Assembly: GCA_026770615.1 (NCBI GenBank)
Contig: MU631449.1
Coordinates: 235,661-255,292 of the forward strand
DNA from: Pavlovales sp. CCMP2436
Taxonomy: Eukaryota; Haptophyta; Pavlovophyceae; Pavlovales
DNA length: 19,632 bases
Direction: 5' to 3'
This document shows, piece by piece, positions 7,928-16,252 of the stretch. How positions within the stretch are numbered: position 1 is the first letter of the stretch; each line of letters opens with the position of its first letter. The notes below the pieces were generated by a model. That model saw only the letters and a list, made by a program, of their open reading frames with translations. It had not been told where the DNA came from and did no database searches. Both the position numbers and the translations under genes were made by a program.

Positions 7928-9549
7928 ATGGGGATGATGCGGGCGTGCGGCAAAGTGTGCGGCGGCGATAAGCGCGAGCGCAAGGAGTCGCCCGCGGCGG
8001 GCGTGACCGACCCCTCGGCCGTGCAGTTGGAAGAGCGCAAGAGCGCTTTCACGCGCAAGCCAACGGCGCTCTCCTCCGCAGCGGCCGCCGCGGCGGCGGC
8101 CGCGCAGCTGCCAGAATTCACCGGCAAGTGGCAGTTGTCGGCCTCGCGCAACTTTGACGAGTACCTGGCCGCGATGGGCGTCAACTACCTCAAGCGCACA
8201 GTGGCCGCGGGCATGAAGCCCGTGCAGGAGTGGGCGCGCGTCGACGGCACGTGGCAGTTCTTTGTGCACACGCCACTCGGACTCAAGGTGGAGAGTTTTC
8301 CGCTGGGTGCGCGCGAGGCCTCGTCCGCGGCACGCTTCCGCTCTCGCTGAGGCGCCGCCCTCAATTTGCCCGCGTCCGTCGGCTGACCGTGCGCTTGTCC
8401 CCCCCCCTCCCCCTGCGCGTGCCCGCTTTCGCCCGGCAGGCGTCGAGATGATAGATGACGTGGACGGTGAGAAGATCACCAAGCGCACCACGTGGGACGG
8501 GGCGGTTATGCACACGGCAGTTGTTCCCATGAATGCGAGCACGGCGGCCAAGCTCGGCGAGATGTCCATGTAAAGAGCCCGCGCGCGCCAACGCCACCGC
8601 ACCGCCTCCTGCTTGCGGCAGAGCATACCTTTGGTGCCAGGGCATACCGCTGTCTGACCGTAGCACGCCGCGCGTTGCGTGTGCCCCTCCAGGCGGCGCT
8701 ATCTGGTCGGCTCGAGCGAGAGCGCGAAGCTGGTGCTGGAGATGCGAGTCGGCTCCGTGATCTGCTTCCGCGAATTCACGCGCGTGGGGGCCGCACCCGC
8801 GCCCGCGCTCGCGCCTGTGGTCGTGGTTCCGGCCACGCAGGTGCCAAAGCCCCCCAAGCCCGACGCGGAAGGAGGCAACCCGCCTGACTTCAGTGGCAAG
8901 TGGCAGCTGTCGGCCTCGCGCAACTTCGACGAGTACCTCAAGGCCATTGGCGTGAGCTACGTGAAGCGCTCTTTGGCCGCGGGCATGAAGCCCGTGCAGG
9001 AGTGGGCTCACATCGATGGCACGTGGCAGTTCTCCGTGTCCACGCCGATCGGACTCAGGGTGGAGAAGTTCCCGCTCGGTGCGAGGGCTCGCCACCTCGC
9101 TCGTCGCTCCCGGCGTGCTGCACGTGCGCAGCTCCTGACGGGAGCTATCACTGTCTCCTCCTCCCCCCCCCGCCCCCCCCCTGCATTTCCCCTGACGCAG
9201 GCGTCGAGGTGAACGACGAGGTGGATGGCACTAGGATGGTCAAGTTGACGAGCTGGGAGCGGGCCGTGATGAACACGGCGATTGTGCCCAAGGACGCGCA
9301 GAAGGCGGCCTCCTTCGGCATCATGACCATGTGCGCGCGCCGCGCATGCCCGAGGCGCTCGCCCCGCAGAATGCCGCGCTGCCGCCCCTGGCCCTTCCGA
9401 CCGCCTGACCCGCGAACGTACTCGCGTTGCACCCCTTGTCCCCCTCCAGGCGGCGCTACCTGGTCGGCGCGGGCGAGAGCGCGAAGCTAGTGTTGGAGAT
9501 GCGGATTGGCGACATAATCGCATTCCGCGAATTTACACGCGTGGCTTAG
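7928..9549 (+). CDS. Two-domain fatty-acid-binding-protein-like (FABP/calycin) protein, five exons
   Basis: Exons 7928-8306, 8440-8569, 8693-9078, 9201-9330 and 9450-9549 give 374 aa with all junctions in frame. Introns are 133, 123, 122 and 119 nt; donors are GTGCGC, GTAAAG, GTGCGA and GTGCGC. Domain 1 (about 64-201) and domain 2 (about 236-374) each begin F-[TS]-GKWQLSASRNFDEYL, which fits the PROSITE cytosolic FABP fingerprint. Each ends in [CA]FREFTRV, echoing the FABP ligand carboxylate-binding Arg-x-Tyr with Phe for Tyr. Such proteins are intracellular beta-barrels that carry fatty acids or similar hydrophobic ligands. The N-terminal ~60 residues are basic with a poly-Ala run; a Pro/Ala/Val linker (about 202-235) joins the domains. 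I chose the first ATG (7928); ATGs at 7934 and 7937 are also in frame. Exons 2 and 4 are both 130 nt and sit at the same place in each domain. Confidence 0.85.
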
Positions 9550-9958
9550 TCGAGCATTGCCGATCGTACGCGCGCATGATCCGTCTGAGTCCTCGCTGCA
9601 CATCAAATCGGCGTCAGGCCGTCATGTAAATGATAATTTAATTTTGATAGATATCTCGTTTTAGTTATAAGTTATATTTATGATAGGGATTCAAGCTGGC
9701 GTCTGACTGTTCTGAATGTCGTGCTGGTCTGAGCGCTGCGTCGCCCATTGCCTGCTGCGTGCCTTAGTCGGCTGCGCTGGCTTGGGCGCCACCGCGCGTG
9801 CCGATGGATCTCCGGTAGTGTGCCCGGGCAAGTTATAAGTTATATATTATGCACTGAGACATTCACATTAAATATTAAGTAGAAATATGAAACTAATAGT
9901 TAAAACGTCACTAGTATCTATGATCATACTCTAGGCTTGTTGCAATTGTAATAAATAT
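9550..9958. other. 3' flank of the FABP gene
   Basis: Non-coding. AT-rich stretch, the shared 15-mer ATGATAGGGATTCAA at 9680-9694, and GTTATAAGTTATAT twice (near 9665 and 9831). No ORF of interest. Confidence 0.5.
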
Positions 9959-10056
9959 GTGCTGGTGCATGAGGGTTTGGGTCGATCGCTCGACCTCAGC
10001 CTGACGTCGACCAAACCAGTGACTGAACAACACCTGTTGAACCATGCTGAGCCGCT
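9959..10056 (+). mobile_element. Dispersed repeat family, copy C (inverted, short)
   Basis: Reverse complement of the first ~98 bp of copies A and D. It runs from GTGCTGGTGCATGAGGG to AACCATGCTGAGCCGCT, followed immediately by AATATATATATAG. It keeps the ORF stop (GCA TGA) and the presumed 3' untranslated part, and is truncated just upstream of it. Confidence 0.8.
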
Positions 10057-11406
10057 AATATATATATAGTAAATATGAAAAAGGGCCTCAGGCGACATTT
10101 TATCGAATCACAGTGGGAATTGGACTCACGGTCTGATCGGGGTGATTACACGGAACGATGGCGGCCCGTTCGTTTAAAACCGATACGACAGCTGCACTCA
10201 ACGGCTCGTGTCAATTGCAGTCAGCCAATTCCGGACGCAAAACTCGGGGGCGTTCGTGCAGGGGGACCGCCCCGATCCAACCATAGGCGAGGGAATCTGC
10301 GCGTGCGCGCGCCGGCGCTCAGCAGGAAGCGTAGCGGAGGTGCAGATGGCGGGGACTGCCGACATCAAGTTGGCTGCTACTCGGCCAGGCGCGAGAGGAC
10401 GAGGTCACGAGCCTCCACACACCGCAGGGCACGCGCCCAGTTGGCGCATCGATCGAGGTGTGCGAGCAGAAGGAGCTCGAGAGAGTAGGAGCTCGGCACT
10501 CGCAGCTTGGCGAGGAGGATGAGCGCGCAGAGCGCAGACGCACCTCAGCGATAAGAGGCGCGCGTCTACGGTCGCAACAGGCAGCATTGGCTCACGTCGA
10601 GCGTCTCGATGCTTGCTCGGTGCCAAGGTGCTGGCGCGCGGACGGAGCTCTCTGCGGGCGGTGGCGATATCCGACCTTGCCCGTCGCCAAAGACGAGCTC
10701 TTCAAGCGCTGGAGACGAGTTGTCTTCGTGGCGAGATTTGCCCTCTTCAAGACGCTGGCGCGGCCGGCACGCCTCAACGCTGCCACCAGTGCCGACACGT
10801 GCCATCCGCCTGCGCCGGCCACGCGCGGCGTAAATATAAAATTAATGTCGCCTGTGGTCTCTGCTACAACTGCAACTAGCCCATAGTGGATCACAGGCTG
10901 CATATAATTATAAACAATTCGGAATATATACTCTATATTATTTAATTATTTGACTCATTTAATTATCCAAGCACAGCGTACGATGGATCCATGAAATTCA
11001 ATGGGTCGACCCAGTGTAACTATAGTTATTAGTGAAGCTCATATTACGAGTTGCATATTAAACGCGTTACACTCGCCGATGGCGGCGACGAAATGTGCTT
11101 GATGTCATGATGAGCGCTAACTTCTGGATGGCTGCTATCGGGGAAGCACGTTATTCACAGGCAGGCCACCGCCTGGAACGCATGAATGCCGGTGGCTCCA
11201 AAGCATCGCACGCGCGAATGCTCAATGTGACGTGCGATTGCAGCTCTTGAGGCCGGGCGATGTGTAGTTGTACTTGTAGAGCGAGCTCGCCCAGCTGAGG
11301 CCGGCGGCGTGCCCAGCTGCGTCGGCTAGCGCGCTGGCTCGAAGCTGGTAGCAGCCGCTGCTTTTGCGTAGAATTCAAATCGGGGGTCGGGCTTGGCGAC
11401 CGGTTT
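10057..11406. other. Intergenic region with weak reading frames
   Basis: 10057-10900 is GC-rich and open in several frames. One plus frame (from about 10458) reads EQKELERVGARHSQLGEEDE, coiled-coil-like, but has no recognisable domain or clear start. 10900-11140 is AT-rich and empty. 11140-11406 is GC-rich 3' flank of the minus-strand Cys-rich gene, and I see no further exon in it. Confidence 0.35.
10613..10879 (+). other. Cys-rich reading frame with CHQCR motif, uncertain
   Basis: A plus frame open from an ATG at about 10608-10613 to TAG at 10877-10879. It contains CHQCR (codons at 10781-10795) and ends CGLCYNCN. CHQCR followed by further CxxC pairs is the start of the CDCA7/R1-type 4CXXC zinc finger, but the other expected residues (RYGE and the central CxxC) are absent. 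Coding status and identity are doubtful; it may be a relic or coincidence. Confidence 0.2.
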
Positions 11407-12194
11407 TCAGTCGCGGAGCAGCGCGCACGAGGGCCGCCAACCGATACCACCTGCGGGGTCGGGCTTGCCGCTGTCGCTGGGGTTGGCGTCAAATCCGAAG
11501 GCCACACACCCGGGCGCGAGCGAGGGTGAGCTGCATAGCTGCGAGCATGCATTGAGTGTAGGCATGCTGTAGACACCGATGACCCTCCGTTTGTCGTATT
11601 TGCACGCCATGGCGGGCTCGAAGGCGGTAGCAAGTGAGCACTCCTGGTAGGCGTTGGTCTTGATGCATGTCTTGCCGCCGTCCATGGCGCAGCCGCGGGG
11701 CTGCTGAATAAAGCGTGCGCTACCATCGGCCCACATGCAGACTGGTGCCGAGCTCGAGGGCAACCACTGGCAGCACCGTTCGCCATCCACAGCGGCGGAG
11801 GGGTCGTGCGTCGCGTTGCACCACAGCGCGCAGGCATCTCGCGCGATCGGCTGGTCTAAGCCACGCGTCGGCATTGCATGCTTGGTGCGGTAGGTGGCAC
11901 ATCGCCAGGCCATTTCCTCCGTGTCAACGCCCATCTGCTCGACTTTTTCCTGAAGTGCACCGCTCGGCCACGCTCCGCAGTGAAGCTCCTCTGCAATGTC
12001 GAGCCACGAGAGGCGAGACTCGTACTTGACCGGCATGCTCTTCACTTGCTTCGCCTGATCTAGGACCGGGATCGCCCGCGAGTGCGAGGTACGCGCCCGT
12101 AACGAGCAGCGTCGCACCGATCACCGCAAACAGCACACGCGCGCGATGACGGCCACCCCGTCGCGGTTTCCTTACTCAGGCTGAAGCCGGTCAT
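11407..12194 (-). CDS. Cys-rich PAN/apple-like extracellular protein, 5' end unresolved
   Basis: The main frame runs to TGA at 11407-11409. It encodes about 215 residues with some 16 Cys in two parts: CALWCNATHD...ERCCQW...CMWADGS...GCAMDGGKTC, then CKYDKRRVIGVYS...ACSQLC...PGCVAFGFDA...SCALLRD. The second part resembles a PAN/apple fold. The 5' end is problematic. ATG at 12192-12194 opens MTGFSLS. A hydrophobic signal-anchor-like stretch (VLFAVIGATLLVTGAYLALAG, near 12075-12140) sits in a second frame and the Cys-rich domain in a third. A 116-nt intron (12060-12175, donor GTAAGG, acceptor CCTAG) would join ATG to the Cys-rich frame but remove the membrane segment. Either that splice is real, or two frameshifts have damaged a type II membrane protein. 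Confidence 0.5.
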
Positions 12195-12775
12195 CCGGCC
12201 GTGGCTGATGTGTGGCGCGTCTAAGTTATTTTTGGGTTGTCATCCTTATTTAAAAATAGTTCTTTTAGCATCATCCTTGATTTGATTATTTTGATTTGAG
12301 TTGATGTGATGTGATGTGATGATTAAACAAATGGGAGGTTGCGCGTGGGGTGGTGGCCTCATGATGGGACTACGGGACTATGGGACACTCATGTGGGAGG
12401 TGGCACTCAGTCCCTTGAGCAGCAATCGGCACTTCCTGAGAATGGACTCTCTGCGTAAGTGCTCGACGGGTGACCACACGTCCGCCCTCCCCTGATTCGA
12501 AAGCTGCCGGCCCGGCCGCCTCGATGCCCTGGGCTGGCGCAGCTTTTTTTTTCGCACGATTTTTAAATCTTTTGAATTTTGAATTTTGAAACCGTTTTAA
12601 TCCAGAATTAGTTAGGCGGGGAAGTGGGGGGAGAGAAGTGAGATCCTGCGCGATCGTCGCTAGCGCGCGCCCTGCTCGAAGCAAGCACCTCCTCGTCGCG
12701 GGACCCGCGCGTGCATGCAACTCCAAGCAACAAAAGCACAGCGTAGTACGCCGTGGTCGCCTATAACCCCGCCGC
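12195..12775. other. Intergenic region between the Cys-rich gene and ESCO
   Basis: AT-rich with GATGTGATGTGATGTGATG near 12303-12321, a GGGACTACGGGACTATGGGAC repeat near 12365, and TTTTGAATTTTGAATTTTG near 12571. A minus-strand open frame across 12370-12825 has no recognisable features and is not annotated. Confidence 0.5.
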
Positions 12776-12830
12776 GCTGTGTGCCTGCCTGCGCAGGACA
12801 GAGCTTGCGGGTTGAAGGCAGGCACACAGC
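12776..12830. repeat. Perfect 14-bp inverted repeat upstream of ESCO
   Basis: GCTGTGTGCCTGCC (12776-12789) and GGCAGGCACACAGC (12817-12830) are exact reverse complements with a 27-nt loop. AGCTTGCGGGTTG is also directly repeated (about 12802 and 12828). The hairpin ends about 83 nt before the ESCO start codon. Confidence 0.85.
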
Positions 12831-12913
12831 TTGCGGGTTGGTTGCCCCTGCTCCCTAGGGGATCCCTAATTTTAGTGTTTGTTCTCGTCGTTCAAAAAAA
12901 AGCGCCAAAACCA

Positions 12914-14804
12914 ATGCGGAGCTTCGGGTCGAAGAAGCGCGCCGGATGTTTGTCGGCGGATTGGGCGCTCGCGCTCGCGACCGAGCCGACACGGGAGGCG
13001 GTCGCTGGGGCGAGCGGCGGAGGCAAATCTCTCGCGCCGCGCGGCGGTCCGGGCAGCGAGGATGAGGAGGAGGTGGAGGCGGTGGAGGCGAAGGGAGAAG
13101 AGAGGGAAGAGAAGGACGACGGCTCGCGGAAGCGCGCTGCGTCGGCCGCCGCGTGGGGCGCGCTGCTCAACAGGCGCGCGGCCGCGCCTCGCACCGCTCC
13201 GCCTTCGAGCACAGGCTGCCACGTCGCGCTACCACTCGCCGGCCGTGCGAGCGTGCAGCTGCACCTCGCACCCGTTGGGGTCAACGGAAGCAAGCGGGAG
13301 CGCCGCCTCTGCGCAGAGTGCGACTTCTTGTTCTCGCGCGGCGACCCGGTCGAGGAGAAGGCGCACTCGATGCACCACAAAGCGCGCATGGACTGCCAGC
13401 TTGTCCTCCGCCCCGACGCGAACGAGGATGTCGTGGAGCGCGGCTCGACCGCGGAGCACGAGCAGGTATGCCCAGCCCTGCCCCGCCTGCCTCTGATAGA
13501 GAGAGGCTGCCCCTCCTCCCCAACCCACTGTCTGCGTTCAACTGCGTGCCCCTTACTGCGTGCCCCATCCCCACTTCCTCCCTACTCAGTGGCGCATCCT
13601 CCGAATTCAAATCCCGTCGCAGTCTTCTCGTGCCGCGACGGAGAGGCTCGCCAAACTCTCACACTTGCTCGAGCGCGAGTTGGGCTGCGAGCCGCTCACC
13701 GCAAACTCGCAGGTGATGGTGCGTATGCTCGCTTGCTCATCACACTCCTGACTACGCTAGCTGACTGCCCCCCCCGTCCCCCCGCCCCTAGCATTAGTAT
13801 GATTAATAACGATGCTGATATTAGTAATTTATTCCGCTCGTTCGACCTCTCATCAACCTCGGTTCATAACGACGTCACTTTCGCAAGTGAATCTGCCGTG
13901 CCCGCAGGTACCTTCAGCTGCGCCTATGCGCTGAAGGCCCACCACTGACAAAAAATCACATAACATCCGCATCCTAATAATGATGCTGATATTATTTATT
14001 AATAACATCCGCAGCTTCCCCTCGCCGCGTTCGCACTCGTCGGCGCTGGCCACCGACTGCGCGGGTGCGTGGTGGCTGAGCAGGTGCGCGCACCATGGCC
14101 CAGTTCCAGCTCCAGTCCCAGTCCCAACCCGCGTACCCAACCTTACGGATCCCAGCCCCACCCCGTCGGTGTCCGAGCGAGTGCCAGCCCTAGCCCGCAC
14201 GCCCCTCGCCCGCACCGATTTCGAACCCCAACCCGCTTTGATCAAGCAGGTGAGCGGTGCGTGGGAGCTCGAGGTCGCTCTCGAAAAGGCCCACGGGTCC
14301 CCCTCCGGAGCCCAGGGCGGGTCGCCCCTTTTAAATGCCGATTCGCCTACGCTGCCCGGTGAAACATCACCACCTTCTTTGAGAAGCCGCGCGTCCCTTC
14401 CGGACGGCGCTGCCAACGCGCGCGACGGCTCGATGCGTTGCAGCTCCATGCGTGTCTCCGCGCACTGTGGCATCCGGTACGCGCGTGTGCGTGCGTGTGC
14501 GTGCGTGTGTGTTTGTCAATATGAAATACAGATGCTCCGCCGCATGGTCTGACCCCCGTGCCCCCCCCCCTCCCCTCCCCCCCTTTACCCTGCTCCATAT
14601 AGGTACGTCTGGGTCGATCGCAGCCGGAGGCGCGTGGGCCTCGCGCACACTCTGGTCGAGGCGGCGCGCGCGCACGTCGTTCCGGGCACGTGCGTGGCGC
14701 GCGAGCACGTGGCCTTCTCGCAGCCGACCGAGGACGGGTACGCGTTCGCCAGATGGTACGCCGGTACGCAGCGATTCCCGGTCTATGTGCCCAACGTGGC
14801 CTGA
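12914..14804 (+). CDS. Cohesin N-acetyltransferase Eco1/ESCO family, five exons
   Basis: Proposed exons: 12914-13465, 13590-13712, 14015-14083, about 14250-14476, 14603-14804 (about 390 aa). Eco1 acetylates the cohesin SMC3 head in S phase to establish sister-chromatid cohesion. Evidence: a disordered acidic/basic N-terminus (EEEVEAVEAKGEER); a C2H2 zinc finger (C133-AE-C136, then H151/H155) typical of the family; WRILRIQIPS and ERELGC; GHRLRGCVVAEQ, matching the conserved R-x-x-G-C-x-x-A-E strand; SMRCSS...CGIR; then YVWVDRSRRRVGLAHTLVEA, with the acetyl-CoA-binding R-R-x-G-x-A loop, and AFSQPTEDGYAFARWY, the family's C-terminal block. Exons 1-3 are phase 0 and exon 4/5 is phase 2. The start of exon 4 is the weakest point: 14250 keeps frame, but CAG/GTGAGC there also looks like a donor. 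Confidence 0.85.
13790..14014. repeat. AT-rich repeat-containing insert in ESCO intron 2
   Basis: Intron 2 (13713-14014, 302 nt) is longer than the other ESCO introns. It has direct repeats AATAACGATGCTGATATTA / AATAATGATGCTGATATTA (near 13805 and 13975) and AACATCCGCA twice (near 13963 and 14004), plus an inverted CCTTCAGC/GCTGAAGG pair near 13911-13936. The last repeat supplies the splice acceptor CCGCAG used by exon 3. Confidence 0.6.
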
Positions 14805-15010
14805 GCAGTGGACGCCTGGCTCGCAACAATTTATTCGAGCATGTGCTATTAACTAGTTAGAATATTTACAAGGCCCTAACTAAAGTGAGTTAAGCGTTGA
14901 AAGCCCTCTTAACTGAAGCCGACGCCGTGACAGTTACGTTATTTTGTCATTGATACAGGTAATAATAGTTTTAATTGGTTCAGATCTGCATGGTGCGTCC
15001 GTAGGACTAC
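14805..15010. other. 3' flank of ESCO
   Basis: AT-rich non-coding DNA with no gene and no clear terminator or polyadenylation signal that I can name. Confidence 0.5.
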
Positions 15011-15649
15011 ACGGCTAGACCCCTGAGACGGATCCTATTCAAACCTATTCAATAGGCAAGGTATACGCTGTCGCCGTTTGTCTCTAATTTGTTCTCTAGA
15101 GCTGAGGCTTGGAGGGTAGGGTCTCAAGAGGCAAATAGAAAGCCGCGACCCATCAGAATATCCTCAATAACTAGTTTAATCTTACTATATAGATGCAGAT
15201 TTCGACTAGAAAAACATTCCTATTGAATAGGCAAATTTCAGGAGGTTCCAATAAACACAACTCAGTGGGCGTTCTGGGCGGCGTGGGGAGCGAGCGACAC
15301 CCTTGCATATAGCCTACAGCGTGGCTGAGGTGCAGGTGATGCCGCTCATCGAGTCTTTGATGGCAAGCGGCCTCTCGGCGAGCGGCTCAGGCTCGAGCGG
15401 CAGCGACGTAGGGTCAGCGTCTGCCATGCTGAAAATTTCGTAGTGAATTCACAGGTCATAATAGGCCACCGGGAGGTCGCATCGTCAATCTGATTGGATC
15501 CTGGCTATCCCCATGTCGTGGCGTCCACGGCAATGAGCGGTGACCCTGGGTGTCCGACGCGCGGTGTGTCGGCTACAGCGTGCCGATTGCAGCCTATTAA
15601 ATAGGCCAAAAAGCTGGTTAGATAGGCTCAGGCCCAGGGGTCTAGCCGT
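15011..15649. mobile_element. Candidate non-autonomous DNA transposon (639 bp, 15-bp terminal inverted repeats)
   Basis: ACGGCTAGACCCCTG (15011-15025) and its exact reverse complement CAGGGGTCTAGCCGT (15635-15649) bound the region. Inside are three 13-bp palindromes of form CCTATT-N-AATAGG (15044-15056, 15219-15231, 15593-15605) and further half copies (15034, 15621). Subterminal palindromes bound by a transposase are common in hAT-like and related elements. There is no transposase ORF, so it would be a MITE-like derivative. I could not find a convincing target-site duplication, so the exact ends may lie a little outside. Confidence 0.55.
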
Positions 15650-15728
15650 ACACGGGCGCCAATACTGTGAGTGAATACATACTTGAAACGTACCGCCAGC
15701 CCGAACCCCCCTTCATTAATATATATTA

Positions 15729-16215
15729 GCGGCTCAGCATGGTTCAACAGGTGTTGTTCAGTCACTGGCTTGGTCGACGTCAGGCTGAGGTCAAGCGATC
15801 GACCCAAACCCTCATGCACCAGCACTCACACCAAAGGGTGTGAGTGTGTGCGCCCTGGCCCCCACGCCCCATCTCGGCCGCGCCTCGGCTGCCGCAGCCC
15901 TGCCGTGGCGGCCGCAGAGAGCAGCATCGTCTTCGTAGCCTTGGTAGCCTTGAGCGGCGTCTCCGCGTGCGGCCCGCCGCCGCGCGCAGCAGCGCCCTCC
16001 GCAAGCGCGCGACGCACATCCACTTGAGGACTCGAGCGAGACGGGTGGTCGAGAGGTGCCAGCGAGTTCCTCAAGTGGACAGCATCGCGCCGCTGCGAGC
16101 GCGCACACTGCGGCGGCCGCAGGAAGCAGCATCGTCGTCGTAGCCTTGGAAGCCTTGAGCGGCGTCTCCGCGTGCTGCTCGCCACCGCGCGAAACAGCGC
16201 CCATCACAGCACGTG
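15729..16215 (-). mobile_element. Dispersed repeat family, copy D
   Basis: Starts at GCGGCTCAGC next to TTAATATATATTA. It matches copy A through the 3' untranslated part, the ORF C-terminus and about one and a half repeat units, then diverges between about 16180 and 16215. Relative to copy A the last repeat unit differs by a 15-nt in-frame indel (near 15980-16010). Same orientation as copies A and B. Confidence 0.7.
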
Positions 16216-16252
16216 ACAGAAGCATTAGCATGGTGGCGAAGAGCAACATCAT
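15812..16252 (-). CDS. Putative secreted repetitive protein encoded across repeat copy D
   Basis: 146-aa minus-strand ORF. The ATG (with a second ATG right behind) sits in GCCACCATGATG, a textbook Kozak context. It starts MMLLFATMLMLLSRAVMG, a convincing signal-peptide-like helix. Then comes the repeat family's Ala/Leu-rich unit (ATTTMLLPAAAAVCALAAAR, CCPLEELAGTSRPPVS, SSSGCASR) and the shared C-terminus ending PFGVSAGA. About 96 nt upstream a second short ORF, MTPSAIVAPLLLVLR then stop, also looks signal-like. Frame is kept relative to copy A (codon-multiple indels), which favours coding, but the region is GC-rich and other frames are also open. Function unknown; no known family recognised. 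Confidence 0.4.
   Translation of the reverse strand: MMLLFATMLMLLSRAVMGAVSRGGEQHAETPLKASKATTTMLLPAAAAVCALAAARCCPLEELAGTSRPPVSLESSSGCASRACGGRCCARRRAARGDAAQGYQGYEDDAALCGRHGRAAAAEARPRWGVGARAHTLTPFGVSAGA

Noticed and set aside
11151..11837. 228-codon minus-strand ORF overlapping the Cys-rich gene
   Set aside because: It is an out-of-frame shadow of the Cys-rich coding sequence with low-complexity content.
12370..12825. 151-codon minus-strand ORF upstream of ESCO
   Set aside because: It crosses AT-rich homopolymers and the ESCO 5' hairpin and shows no recognisable motif.
13907..13948. Exon ending GTFSCAYALKAHH as the ESCO C-terminus
   Set aside because: The frame stops before the conserved core; the exon at 14015-14083 fits the conserved GCVVAE strand and keeps phase.
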